DNA from: Halothece sp. PCC 7418
GTDB taxonomy: Bacteria > Cyanobacteriota > Cyanobacteriia > Cyanobacteriales > Rubidibacteraceae
DNA length: 64,000 bases
Reading direction: 5' to 3'
Assembly: GCF_000317635.1 (NCBI RefSeq)
Contig: NC_019779.1
Coordinates: forward strand, 620,001-684,000
The first letter of the stretch is position 1. Each line of letters opens with the position of its first letter. The notes below the pieces were generated by a model. That model was given only the letters and a program-made list of their open reading frames with translations. It was not told the DNA's origin and did not search any database. A program made the position numbers and the translations under genes. This document shows positions 1-9,073 of this stretch, piece after piece.

Positions 1-437
1 GATTGACCAGCCAGAGCAACATCATTATCAATGGTCTTGGGAATGACGACTAAATTCCAGTCTCCCTTATGAGCTAACTCCCGCAAGATCGACATACTGC
101 CATCTCCGCCAATGGCAATAAGAGCATCTAAACCTAAATCCTTGTAGCCCCCAATAATTTCATCAGCAGAACTGAGGGTATCGTCATCGCCTTTATTAAT
201 ACTACCGAGAATCGTTCCCCCAACACATAATAGTGGATCAATGCCGTGGAGATAACTCACACAGTAGGAAGGGAAAGAAATGGCTTTCCGTTCCTTTAAT
301 CCTTCCGTGGCGTAAGGAATGCCCAAGACTTCGTAATCGTAAGTGAGTGTTGCGTGACTGAGAACTGCGCGGATAGCACAGTTTAAGCCTGGACAGTCAC
401 CGCCACTGGTTAGAATACCAATTCGTTTTTTACCCAT
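1..437 (-). CDS. pfkA: 6-phosphofructokinase, N-terminal part (cut by window edge)
   Basis: About 145 N-terminal residues are visible; the C-terminus lies beyond base 1. The protein phosphorylates fructose 6-phosphate in glycolysis. Visible family motifs are the N-terminal GGDCPGLN loop (nucleotide binding), IAIGGDGS and PKTIDND, which holds the catalytic Asp. Lysine in PKTIDND, where classic bacterial ATP-PFKs have PGTIDND, is typical of the long-chain/mixed-substrate group, so the phosphoryl donor (ATP or PPi) is not certain. The ATG at 435-437 directly precedes MGKKRIGIL. The next gene ends only 11 bases upstream on the same strand, so the two may be co-transcribed. Confidence 0.88.
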   Translation of the reverse strand, partial: MGKKRIGILTSGGDCPGLNCAIRAVLSHATLTYDYEVLGIPYATEGLKERKAISFPSYCVSYLHGIDPLLCVGGTILGSINKGDDDTLSSADEIIGGYKDLGLDALIAIGGDGSMSILRELAHKGDWNLVVIPKTIDNDVALAGQ

Positions 438-448
438 GATTTCCTCGC

Positions 449-1489
449 TTATTGGGATGAAGACAGAGTGGCTGTTGGGGAAGAATGATGCCACAGGGGA
501 TGTGTTTCTTGGAGTAACCGCATATACTGCGCTCGTTCATAAGCAGATTCATCCTCGCAATAGAATTGAGACATACTGCCTTGCATCTCTTTCACGGAGG
601 CATATTCATGTTCATTCATCCAGTGTTGGAGTTGCCGTTCAATATCTTGGAGATGGTCGATGCCATAACGGAGAAGCGTGGAACAAACTTGGGTCACTTT
701 TGCCCCTGCCATCAGGGCTTTAATGACATCGCGTCCTGTATGAATGCCACCTGTTGCAGCAAAATCCGTTCCCACGCGACCATATAAAATCGCAATCCAA
801 CGGACAGCTAATAGAGCATCCGCAGAATGACTGAGATGCACTTGCGGTTCTACTTCTAGTTCTTCCGGATTAATTTCGGGCTGCAAGAAGCGATTGAATA
901 AGACTAAACCATCGGCACCTGTTTCTGCACATTGTTTCGCCATATAAGCACAGTTCGTAAAGAAAGGACTCAGTTTCATGGCGACAGGAATATTCACCTC
1001 TGCTTTCACATCTTGGAGAATATCAAGATAGATTTGTTCGGTATCGCTACCTGAGAGATTAAAATCTGTGGGTACAAAATAAACATTAAGCTCGATCGCG
1101 CTTGCGCCCGCTTCTTCCATCAGTCGGGCATATTCCACCCAACCCCCGCGAGAATAGCCATTGAGACTGGCAATAATCGGTAAACCCGTGGCTGCTTTGG
1201 CTTGTCGGATATGTTCGAGATAGAGTTCGGGTCCCACATGAAACTCATCGGGTTCGGGGAAATAAGTTAATGCTTCCGCAAAACTTTCGGTTCCATATTC
1301 GAGGTGATGATGGAGGTCAAATTTTTCCCGCAATAATTGTTCTTCAAAGAGGGAATGGAGGACGATCGCGCCTGCCCCTGCATCAGCAAGACGTTTTACA
1401 TTGTCGATATCTTCGGTTAACGGCGCTGCTGCTGAGGGAACCAACGGTGAGCGCAACTCTAGTCCGAGATAATTGGTTGTTATATCCAT
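449..1489 (-). CDS. Dihydroorotate dehydrogenase-like FMN protein
   Basis: A 346-residue TIM-barrel flavoprotein of the dihydroorotate dehydrogenase superfamily. It begins MDITTNYLGLELRSPLV, the usual start of the DHOD-like family, followed by SLNG, IELNVY, VAMKLSPFF and GGIHTGRDV segments, which match FMN- and phosphate-binding strands. It is probably not the pyrimidine enzyme. This subgroup is often found beside pyruvate:flavodoxin oxidoreductase genes in cyanobacteria (general knowledge), and here nifJ lies immediately upstream on the same strand, so a redox role linked to NifJ is plausible but inferred. About 185 bases of repeat-rich spacer separate the two genes. Confidence 0.8.
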   Translation of the reverse strand: MDITTNYLGLELRSPLVPSAAAPLTEDIDNVKRLADAGAGAIVLHSLFEEQLLREKFDLHHHLEYGTESFAEALTYFPEPDEFHVGPELYLEHIRQAKAATGLPIIASLNGYSRGGWVEYARLMEEAGASAIELNVYFVPTDFNLSGSDTEQIYLDILQDVKAEVNIPVAMKLSPFFTNCAYMAKQCAETGADGLVLFNRFLQPEINPEELEVEPQVHLSHSADALLAVRWIAILYGRVGTDFAATGGIHTGRDVIKALMAGAKVTQVCSTLLRYGIDHLQDIERQLQHWMNEHEYASVKEMQGSMSQFYCEDESAYERAQYMRLLQETHPLWHHSSPTATLSSSQ

Positions 1490-1498
1490 TGTTCGTGA

Positions 1499-1540
1499 TT
1501 TGTTCTTGGTTCTTCGTTCTTTGTTCTTTGGGAAAGGTAA
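1499..1540. repeat. Heptamer-like short tandem repeats (STRR type)
   Basis: Spacer sequence of imperfect TTCTTGG/TTCTTCG/TTCTTTG heptamers. It resembles the short tandemly repeated repetitive sequences known from cyanobacterial genomes. The same motif on the other strand occurs at 34351-34383. Confidence 0.55.
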
Positions 1541-1593
1541 AGGTTAGGGTTTTAAGTTCCTTTGTCCTTTATCCTTTCTCCTTTAACCGAGTT

Positions 1594-1683
1594 GGGTAAC
1601 TGGTCACTGGTCACTGGTAACTGGTCACTGATTACTGGTCACTGATTACTGGTCACTGGTAACTGGTCACTGATTACTGATCG
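1594..1683. repeat. Tandem GGTCACTGGTAACT / GGTCACTGATTACT repeat
   Basis: About 90 bases of alternating ACTGGTCACTGGTA and ACTGGTCACTGATT units. The array runs into the nifJ stop codon, so the last codons of nifJ lie at its edge. Related arrays occur at 32721-32828 and, shorter, around 39545-39570. Confidence 0.8.
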
Positions 1684-4600
1684 CTGCCACCTTGAGAAGC
1701 AAGCTGTTGATACCGTTGCCAACGGGCTTCCACATCGGATTGGGCATCTTGCAGTAACTGTTTCGCTGCTTCGGGATCGCTTTTGTTCAGCATTTGGAAG
1801 CGATTTTCTTTATACATGGACAGTTTCACGGGTTTTTTCGGCGCTCGCGAATCCATGTGCAAAGGATTTTTTCCTTCTGCTATCAGATCTGGGTTATAGC
1901 GATAGAGCAACCAGCGACCGCTATCAACTAGGTCTTTCTGATGACCCATAGCGGTTTTCATATTGATGCCATGAGCAATACAGTGGGAATAGGCAAGAAT
2001 TAACGAGGGACCGGGATAGGCTTCTGCTTCTAAAAAGACTTTCAGCGTGTGTTCATCCCGTGCGCCCATCGCGACGCTGCCGACATAGACATTGCCATAA
2101 GTCATCGCGATCGCGCCCAAATCTTTCTTCGCCGTTGGTTTGCCACCCGCAGCAAATTTGGCAACCGCAGCACGAGGCGTTGCTTTCGAGGCTTGTCCCC
2201 CTGTATTGGAATACACTTCTGTATCCATCACCAAGATATTCACATCGCGACCACTGGCAAGGACATGATCTAATCCGCCAAAGCCAATGTCATACGCCCA
2301 ACCGTCACCGCCAACAATCCAGACCGATTTTTTCACCAGATAATCAGCCAGAGTTAACAGTTGTTTCGCCTCTGGAGAATCGAGATTTGCGAGTTTCTCT
2401 TTCAACTGCGCCACTCGTTCCCGTTGTTCCCAAATATCGGCTTCTGAGCGTTGTTCTTGGTTCAAAATGCCATCAACCAGATTTTCCCCGATTTCTCCCG
2501 CTAATTTTTTCAGGAGTTCTTTGGCAAAATCCGCTTGTTTATCAATGGAGATGCGGAAACCAAACCCAAATTCGGCATTATCTTCAAAGAGACTATTTGA
2601 CCATGCTGGACCCCGCCCGTCTGCATTTTGCGTCCAAGGCGTTGTCGGTAAGTTTCCGCCGTAGATGGAAGAACAACCCGTCGCATTTGCCACGACCATG
2701 CGATCGCCGAACAGTTGACTCGCCAGTTTCACATAAGGGGTTTCTCCACAACCAGCACAAGCCCCAGAAAATTCAAAGAGGGGTTCTTGCCATTGTTGTT
2801 GGCGCATCCGTTCCACATTTAATTGTTTGCGGTCGGGATTCGGTAAATCTAAGAAGAAGTCCCAATTCTCTTGTTCCTGATCCCGTATGGGCAACCGTTC
2901 TGCCATATTAATCGCTTTGCGTGAGGGCTGGGTTTTATCTTTTGCGGGACAAACATCCACACAAACCCCGCAACCCGTGCAATCTTCTGGGGAAACTTGA
3001 ATTGTAAATTTCTGTCCTTGGAAGGCTTTATCTTTAACGTCAGTAAACTTAAACTCACTGGGCGCATTATTTAACTCGCCTTCATCATAAGCCTTACCGC
3101 GAATCACCGCATGAGGACAAACCATGATGCACTTGCCACACTGGACACAAACATCCGGTTCCCAAACCGGAACTTCTTGAGCAACGCCCCGTTTTTCCCA
3201 TTTTGCGGTTCCTGTGGGATAGGTGCCATCGCAGGGTAAAGCACTCACTGGGAGTTCATCTCCCTTACGGGCGATTATTTTTCCTAAAACATCATGGACA
3301 AAGGGCGGTGCATTTTCAGGAACAGGGGGTTGACGATGAGTGGGACTGTTAACAGTTTGCACGTCGATGCGGTGCAGGTTATCTAAGGCGTTATCCACCG
3401 CCGAGAGATTCATCTGCACGATCTCAGTTCCTTTTTTACCGTAGGTCTTCTCGATCGCGTGTTTAATTTGAGCAATCCCTTCTTCTCGCGGTAACACGCC
3501 AGAAAGAGCAAAGAAACAGGTCTGCATGACGGTATTAATCCGTCCGCCCATACCACTTTCTCGCGCCACTTTATTCGCGTCAATGGCATAAACTTCTAAG
3601 CCTTTACGAACAATCGTTTCTTGGACTTCCAAAGGTAAATGTTCCCAAACCTGATCCGCAGGATAAGGACTGTTCAACAAGAAAGTTGCCCCGTCTGCTG
3701 CCACTTCCAGCACATCCAGTTTTTCTAGGAATGACCACTGATGACAGCCGACAAAGTTCGCTTGATCAATTAAATAGGTGGAACGAATGGGATCGGGACC
3801 GAAGCGTAAGTGAGAGACGGTAACTGCGCCCGATTTTTTAGAATCATAGACAAAGTAACCTTGGGCGTAGTTTTCGGTTTGGCTACCAATAATTTTGATC
3901 GAGTTTTTATTTGCGCCCACTGTTCCATCGGATCCTAAGCCATAGAAAACAGCGCGGGAGACCGTTTCTGGTTCTGTAGAGAATTCAGGATCATAACTTA
4001 AGGAAGTGTGGGTTAAGTCGTCGTTAATGCCGATGGTAAAGTGATTTTTCGGTTGCGCTTGACTGAGATTATCCAATACCCCTTTCACCATCGCTGGTGT
4101 AAACTCTTTCGAGGATAAGCCATAGCGTCCCCCGACCACTTTGGGCAGAGTTCCAGTCCAGGCTTCTTGCACGGCGGTGACAACATCTAAATAGAGGGGT
4201 TCACCACTGCTACCTGGTTCTTTGGTACGGTCTAACACCGCGATCGCGCGGGTGGTTTCTGGGAGGGATTCCACAAAGCGATGCACATCCCAGGGACGAT
4301 ACAACCGCACTTTTAAGACCCCAACTTTTTCTCCTTGGGCAGTTAAATAATCCACGGCTTCATGGGCGGTTTCACACCCGGATCCCATTAAAACGACCAC
4401 GCGATCGGCATCGGGTGCGCCATGATATTCATAGAGTTGATACTGTCGTCCCGTTCGTTCTCCAAACTTGTCCATCATTGCTTGCACAACTGCTGGACAA
4501 TCGTTATAAAAGGAATTCACACTTTCTCGCGCTTGGAAGAAGACATCGGGATTTTGAGCCGTTCCCCGCAAGACAGGGTGATCGGGGTTGAGGGCAAGTT

Positions 4601-5216
4601 GGCGATGATCAAAGATATCGGCTTCATCCACAAACGCCTCTAAATCTTCATTTTCGAGGAGTTCAATTTTTTGGATTTCATGAGACGTGCGAAAGCCATC
4701 GCAGAAGTGAAGAAAAGGGATTCGCGTTTTTAGGGTTGCTGCTTGGGCAATCAGGGCTAAGTCCTGGGCTTCTTGTACGGATGCCGAGGATAAGAAAGCA
4801 AACCCAGTTCCCCGTGCTGCCATGACATCACTGTGTTCCCCAAAAATCGACAGAGCTTGAGCAGCCACTGACCGCGCTGCCACATGAATCACCGCCCGAC
4901 TTAATTCTCCAGCAATTTTATATAAATTGGGGATCATCAATAATAAGCCTTGGGAGGCGGTAAAGGTAGTGGTGAGCGCACCCGTTTGCAATGATCCGTG
5001 AACTGCCCCCGCAGCACCGCCTTCACTTTGCATTTCCACCACTGAGGGGACAGTGCCCCATAGGTTCGGTTGCCCTTGGGAGGCCCAAGCATCTGGCCAT
5101 TCTCCCATTGGGGATGCTGGTGTAATGGGATAGATAGCGATTACCTCATTGAGGCGATAGGCGACACGCGCGATCGCTTCGTTTCCATCCAGCATCGTTT
5201 GTTTTTTAGCAGTCAT
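1674..5216 (-). CDS. nifJ: Pyruvate:flavodoxin/ferredoxin oxidoreductase NifJ
   Basis: A single-chain pyruvate:flavodoxin (ferredoxin) oxidoreductase that converts pyruvate and CoA to acetyl-CoA and CO2, passing electrons to ferredoxin or flavodoxin in the cytoplasm. Domains in order: N-terminal pyruvate-binding domain (IYPITPASPMGEW), transketolase-like and gamma domains, a two-cluster ferredoxin domain (CVQCGKCIMVCP near residue 690 and CTGCGVCVDVCP near 750), and the C-terminal TPP domain with ACAGCGE, NATGCSS, GGDGWAYDIG and SHCIAHG, which provide the proximal cluster ligands and TPP/Mg site. The reading frame extends 21 codons further upstream, but the ATG at 5214-5216 has a strong AGGAGG 7-8 bases before it, giving 1180 residues, normal for the family. 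In cyanobacteria the enzyme serves fermentation or mixotrophy and can feed hydrogenase; hypC and hypF are the next genes upstream. Confidence 0.96.
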   Translation of the reverse strand: MTAKKQTMLDGNEAIARVAYRLNEVIAIYPITPASPMGEWPDAWASQGQPNLWGTVPSVVEMQSEGGAAGAVHGSLQTGALTTTFTASQGLLLMIPNLYKIAGELSRAVIHVAARSVAAQALSIFGEHSDVMAARGTGFAFLSSASVQEAQDLALIAQAATLKTRIPFLHFCDGFRTSHEIQKIELLENEDLEAFVDEADIFDHRQLALNPDHPVLRGTAQNPDVFFQARESVNSFYNDCPAVVQAMMDKFGERTGRQYQLYEYHGAPDADRVVVLMGSGCETAHEAVDYLTAQGEKVGVLKVRLYRPWDVHRFVESLPETTRAIAVLDRTKEPGSSGEPLYLDVVTAVQEAWTGTLPKVVGGRYGLSSKEFTPAMVKGVLDNLSQAQPKNHFTIGINDDLTHTSLSYDPEFSTEPETVSRAVFYGLGSDGTVGANKNSIKIIGSQTENYAQGYFVYDSKKSGAVTVSHLRFGPDPIRSTYLIDQANFVGCHQWSFLEKLDVLEVAADGATFLLNSPYPADQVWEHLPLEVQETIVRKGLEVYAIDANKVARESGMGGRINTVMQTCFFALSGVLPREEGIAQIKHAIEKTYGKKGTEIVQMNLSAVDNALDNLHRIDVQTVNSPTHRQPPVPENAPPFVHDVLGKIIARKGDELPVSALPCDGTYPTGTAKWEKRGVAQEVPVWEPDVCVQCGKCIMVCPHAVIRGKAYDEGELNNAPSEFKFTDVKDKAFQGQKFTIQVSPEDCTGCGVCVDVCPAKDKTQPSRKAINMAERLPIRDQEQENWDFFLDLPNPDRKQLNVERMRQQQWQEPLFEFSGACAGCGETPYVKLASQLFGDRMVVANATGCSSIYGGNLPTTPWTQNADGRGPAWSNSLFEDNAEFGFGFRISIDKQADFAKELLKKLAGEIGENLVDGILNQEQRSEADIWEQRERVAQLKEKLANLDSPEAKQLLTLADYLVKKSVWIVGGDGWAYDIGFGGLDHVLASGRDVNILVMDTEVYSNTGGQASKATPRAAVAKFAAGGKPTAKKDLGAIAMTYGNVYVGSVAMGARDEHTLKVFLEAEAYPGPSLILAYSHCIAHGINMKTAMGHQKDLVDSGRWLLYRYNPDLIAEGKNPLHMDSRAPKKPVKLSMYKENRFQMLNKSDPEAAKQLLQDAQSDVEARWQRYQQLASQGGSDQ

Positions 5217-5541
5217 TACGACAAAACCTCCTGGCTGTTTTACCCGGTCGCTGTGGAAGCTGGAAAAGGGCTGTCGCAACTACTTTGTTCTTAAATCTGG
5301 TTGGGAATTGCTTCCTTTCTCAATAAGAATAAAATCAGTTTGCAGGCAGTCACGACTCCACCATCAAGACACCCTAGCAATCAATTTATTTTTTGAGTGA
5401 TTGATGAGGCTGTCAAGCTAACGACCTTTCCATTTTGAGTTGCTTTTTTTTGACTCCGTTTTAATTCAGATCATCCGAGCAACTATTCCATTTTCTATTT
5501 TCTACTAGAAGAGTTTGTTTGCCGTTATGATTTAAACCTTT
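5217..5541. other. Intergenic region upstream of nifJ
   Basis: AT-rich spacer between nifJ and hypC, both on the minus strand. It carries the nifJ ribosome-binding site (AGGAGG) and presumably its promoter. No small gene, RNA gene or known riboswitch was recognised. Confidence 0.5.
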
Positions 5542-5775
5542 TTAAAGAATCCGTTCTAATTGCTCTAAGTCATCAAGGGTTTGTTGCGCTAAATTCTCAT
5601 CAAGAATATTCAAGGCAAAACCGACATGAACAATGACATAATCACCAACAGAGGCTTCTGGAACATAGGCGAGGTTAACGGTTTGGATAACACCGCCAAA
5701 GCTGACTTTTGCCATTTTCGATAGGGGATCGTCGCCACTGATACTAATAATTTTTCCAGGAACTGCTAAACACAT
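5542..5775 (-). CDS. hypC: Hydrogenase maturation chaperone HypC/HupF
   Basis: A 77-residue protein starting MCLAVPGKI, the diagnostic HypC N-terminus in which the Cys after the initiator Met is essential. HypC works with HypD to assemble and deliver the Fe(CN)2CO unit to the large subunit of [NiFe] hydrogenase. The OB-like core (VSFGGVIQTVNLAYVP, GDYVIVHVGFAL) is intact and the length is normal. hypF lies upstream on the same strand, but 541 bases away, so the two may not share a transcript. No hydrogenase structural genes are in the window. Confidence 0.95.
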   Translation of the reverse strand: MCLAVPGKIISISGDDPLSKMAKVSFGGVIQTVNLAYVPEASVGDYVIVHVGFALNILDENLAQQTLDDLEQLERIL

Positions 5776-6316
5776 AATGAATTTCGATTAATGGTATGAT
5801 TGGTTACTTTTATCTTATTAAAAGATATAAATTTTTTTCTCACTTTTTAATTTTTGTTACTAGTTCTTTGTTATTTGTTATTTGTTGGTTGTTAATCAAT
5901 GAACCATGACCATGAACCCTGAACATCCACCGACTCGCTTTGTACCTCAACCAACTAGGAAACGCTATAATCACCTTCATCTTATATGAAATACCTATCC
6001 CCCCAACCCCCCAGAAAGGGGGGCTAATGGGGGATTATTAAACCAGTTTTATGTAGCAACCATAAGTGGATTCCATATTACTCGCGATCGCGCACCCGCA
6101 TCTCTTGGTTAACGGACAAAACTTCTGAAAGCCCTATTCTATAGTAGCTTGGGTTAGCGACAGCGAAACCTAACAAGACCCGTGCTGGTGTTGGGTTTTG
6201 TAACCAAGAGCCCAACCTACATTTTGAATCTTTTGTCAGTATGATAACGTTAAAGTATCTTCACTAATGGTAATGAGCATAAGCCAAATTAAACCTTGAT
6301 TTTCTTTAATGCTAGA
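5776..6316. other. Long repeat-bearing spacer between hypC and hypF
   Basis: No convincing gene. It holds a TTGTTATTTG-type simple repeat (about 5860-5895), a G/C-run dispersed repeat of the CCCCCCAACCCCCC...AGGGGGGCTAATGGGGGAT type (about 5999-6040), a HIP1-like GCGATCGCGC (about 6084), and a segment with GGGTTAGCG...AACCTAAC and TTGGGTTTTG...GAGCCCAACC inverted arms (about 6150-6225) resembling a small dispersed palindromic repeat. Confidence 0.5.
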
Positions 6317-8638
6317 TCAGACAAACGATTCGTTAATTAACCGTCTTTTTTTTGCTAATTCACGTAATGTTGCAATAATTTGTCCAAAGGCGATTCCTCC
6401 ATCATTCGGCGGAAGCGTTTGACACCAGTAAGGCTGTTGATTATTCTCCTTGGCAGTGGTGATCGCTTTTTCTAATAAAGATTTGTTTTGAAAACACCCT
6501 CCTGTAAAAACAATTGTGCTAACTTGCATCTGATTTGCAATTTTTGTGATTCCAGCAAGAAGCGTATTCTGAAATTTTGCAGCGATAATACTGAGAGGGG
6601 TTTGTTTCTGCACATCGGATTGAATCTCTCGCACCATGGCTTCCCAGTCGAGGATAATGGGAGTGTTTTCAGTTGCAGGGATGAGGTTTAAGGGATAAGT
6701 TTCTGTTGTATCATTACCGTTGATGGCAAACTCTAATTGCATTGCAGCTTCTCCTTCAAAACTGACGGTTGTTGATAAACCAACTAATGCAGCGATCGCG
6801 TCAAAGAGTCGCCCCACACTCGATGTTTGAGGAGTATTCAAGCCTTGTTTTAGCATCGAACGCAGAATCTTTAACGCTTGGGATGTAAAATCAAATCCTG
6901 CAAGCGCTTTTTCCCCATCCATTTCGTAAAGTAAGCCCAATGCAGATCGACGGGGGTCTTTGATCGCTTTTTCTCCCCCTGGTAAACCAAAGGTGCGCCA
7001 ATGGGCGACGCGCTGCCAATTTTCTTCGGTCACTAAAATAAATTCTCCGCCCCAAATCGTCCCATCTAAGCCGTATCCTGTACCATCCCAAGCGATCCCC
7101 AATACAGGCGCTGACAGGCGATGTTCTCCTACACAAGCGAGAATGTGGGCAAGATGATGTTGAACTGGGGTTAAAGGAAGCTGTTTTTCTGTGGCGAGTT
7201 GTTGGGCGTATTGGCTGGAATAATAGTCGGGATGAAGATCGCAAGCAATGGTATCAGGTTGAAAGTCGTAGAGATTTGCGAGACTGGTTTGGGTGGCTTG
7301 GAAGGTCTGGCGCGATCGCGCGGTTTCTAAATCGCCAATATGTTGCGAGAGAAACACTTGTTGATTTTGATATAAGGCAATTGTATTTTTCAGATGTCCG
7401 CCCATGGCGAGAATAGATGAGTGAGGATGACTTGGAAGTTCTAAACGGGTGGAAAAGGGGGCATATCCTCGCGCCCGCCGTAAAATAACAGGCTGATCAT
7501 GAATGATGCGAACCACGGAATCATCAACAGGACGCGCGATCGCGCGATTATGAACTAAGAAAACATCCGCAATCCCCTGTAACCGTTCTCTGGCTTCGGT
7601 TTCATCGGTGCAGATCGGTTCATTGGAGAGATTCCCACTGGTAGCCACCACAGGAAATTGTAATTCAGCGAGTAAGAGATGGTGTAACGGTGTATAAGGA
7701 AGCATTACCCCCAAATTTGGATTATTTGGGGCAACTGTAGGCGCAATAGAACTGTTCTCTCTGTTTTTACTCAGCAGAACAATTGGGGCTTGGGGGGACT
7801 GTAACACCTCTGCTTCTATTTCTGAAACCTGACAATCGGCTTTGATCCATTCCAGAGAAGGATACATCACCGCAAAGGGTTTCCTTGGGCGTTGTTTCCG
7901 TTTCCGCAGTTGAGAGACAGCACTTTTCTTCTGTGCATCCACCATCAAGTGAAATCCGCCTAACCCTTTCACCGCAACTATTTTTCCTTGTCTCAGGGCT
8001 TCTGCTGTGGCGATTAAGGCTGGATCACCATTGACTTCCTCTTCTCCCCAAAAGGTTAGCTGGGGGCCACACTCTGGACAAGCATTGGGTTGGGCGTGAA
8101 AGCGCCGATCGCGCGGATTGTCATATTCTTGACCACAAGCGGGACACATTTGAAACTCATTCATGGTCGTATTTGCGCGATCGTAGGGAACCCCTTGAAT
8201 AATGCTGTAGCGGGGGCCACAGTTGGTACAATTTGTAAATGGATAGTGGTAGCGGCGATCGCGCGGATTAAAAATTTCGGCTAAACAATCAGAACAAGTG
8301 GCAAGATCAGGGAGAATGACGACTGATTTGGGATCAGTTGCTTTTGTTGGAGACGCTCGAATTTCAAATGCTTCATAGCCAACAAGATCTAGCCATTTTA
8401 TTGTAACGTCATTGATTTGCGCGATCGGTGGCTTTTCTGCTAAAAGTCGTTGTTGAAACGTTTCAAGGGTTTCACAGCTTCCTTCAACTTCAATAAACAC
8501 CCCACTCACAGTATTATTCACCCAACCGTTAAGGGCTAACTCTGTGGCGAGGCGATAGACAAAGGGACGAAACCCTACCCCCTGAACTGCCCCTTGCAAT
8601 TGTAGATAAAGACGACACTGGGAAGCCTGATTGCTCAT
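6317..8638 (-). CDS. hypF: Carbamoyltransferase HypF (hydrogenase maturation)
   Basis: A 773-residue HypF that carbamoylates the C-terminal Cys of HypE from carbamoyl phosphate, the source of the CN ligands of [NiFe] hydrogenase. Domains: acylphosphatase-like N-terminus (QGVGFRPFVYRL, residues about 10-95), two zinc-finger units each CxxC-x18-CxxC (CSDC...CTNC and CPAC...CPEC, about 115-190), YrdC-like nucleotide/carbamoyl-binding domain (about 205-385), and Kae1/HypF-C domain with HHLAH metal-binding motif and FTGGCFQN near the C-terminus. All key motifs are present and the length is normal. It acts with HypC (5542-5775), so the host very likely makes an active [NiFe] hydrogenase. Confidence 0.96.
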   Translation of the reverse strand: MSNQASQCRLYLQLQGAVQGVGFRPFVYRLATELALNGWVNNTVSGVFIEVEGSCETLETFQQRLLAEKPPIAQINDVTIKWLDLVGYEAFEIRASPTKATDPKSVVILPDLATCSDCLAEIFNPRDRRYHYPFTNCTNCGPRYSIIQGVPYDRANTTMNEFQMCPACGQEYDNPRDRRFHAQPNACPECGPQLTFWGEEEVNGDPALIATAEALRQGKIVAVKGLGGFHLMVDAQKKSAVSQLRKRKQRPRKPFAVMYPSLEWIKADCQVSEIEAEVLQSPQAPIVLLSKNRENSSIAPTVAPNNPNLGVMLPYTPLHHLLLAELQFPVVATSGNLSNEPICTDETEARERLQGIADVFLVHNRAIARPVDDSVVRIIHDQPVILRRARGYAPFSTRLELPSHPHSSILAMGGHLKNTIALYQNQQVFLSQHIGDLETARSRQTFQATQTSLANLYDFQPDTIACDLHPDYYSSQYAQQLATEKQLPLTPVQHHLAHILACVGEHRLSAPVLGIAWDGTGYGLDGTIWGGEFILVTEENWQRVAHWRTFGLPGGEKAIKDPRRSALGLLYEMDGEKALAGFDFTSQALKILRSMLKQGLNTPQTSSVGRLFDAIAALVGLSTTVSFEGEAAMQLEFAINGNDTTETYPLNLIPATENTPIILDWEAMVREIQSDVQKQTPLSIIAAKFQNTLLAGITKIANQMQVSTIVFTGGCFQNKSLLEKAITTAKENNQQPYWCQTLPPNDGGIAFGQIIATLRELAKKRRLINESFV

Positions 8639-9073
8639 TATTCTCTAGAGGGATTCATCGGGATCAGAGAGGAATTGTCGATCAGTTACCGACCCCCAAT
8701 TTCCTATTCTAACTCACCCTGTCTTCCCGTTATGAGGAACTTACTCAAACTTAACCACGTTTACTCAAAACCTGATTTACTCTGATGTCCACTTCCTGCT
8801 TCTTTCCGCTCAGGGCTTTTCCTGGCAACGTCGGCGTTAACCAGTCCACAGGCTGACACGATGTAACTCACCGCCAAAAAGTGACTTATTCTTAAACTGT
8901 CTTGGTTATTGATCAGTTAAAGTTAGCCACTCTTATATTATATTAGTTAATTTGGCTAACTAAGTTAAGAAATGGTTAAGTTTCCACTTTCTGTTTCAAG
9001 CCCTCACCCCAACTCCCTCCCATCTTGTCTCCTCGATCATTATATAGCGAACATTGATCAAGCAAGAAAGATA
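8639..9073. other. Intergenic region, possible transposase tail remnant
   Basis: No complete gene. On the minus strand around 8790-8880, a short open stretch reads SACGLVNADVARKSPE, vaguely like C-terminal tails of cyanobacterial IS200/IS605 TnpB proteins, followed by ACTCACCGCC as seen at the IS-like end at 44002-44036. This is a weak resemblance only. The rest is AT-rich, with no recognised RNA. Confidence 0.25.

Noticed and set aside
1594-1683. Short regular repeats as a CRISPR
   Set aside because: Units are 14-28 bp with no unique spacers and no cas genes; they fit STRR simple repeats.
2060-2911. 283-codon plus-strand frame inside nifJ
   Set aside because: Antisense to a strongly conserved gene, rich in Arg/Ser/Pro as typical of shadow frames.
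6488-6691. Small plus-strand frame inside hypF
   Set aside because: Antisense shadow of the conserved HypF C-terminal domain.
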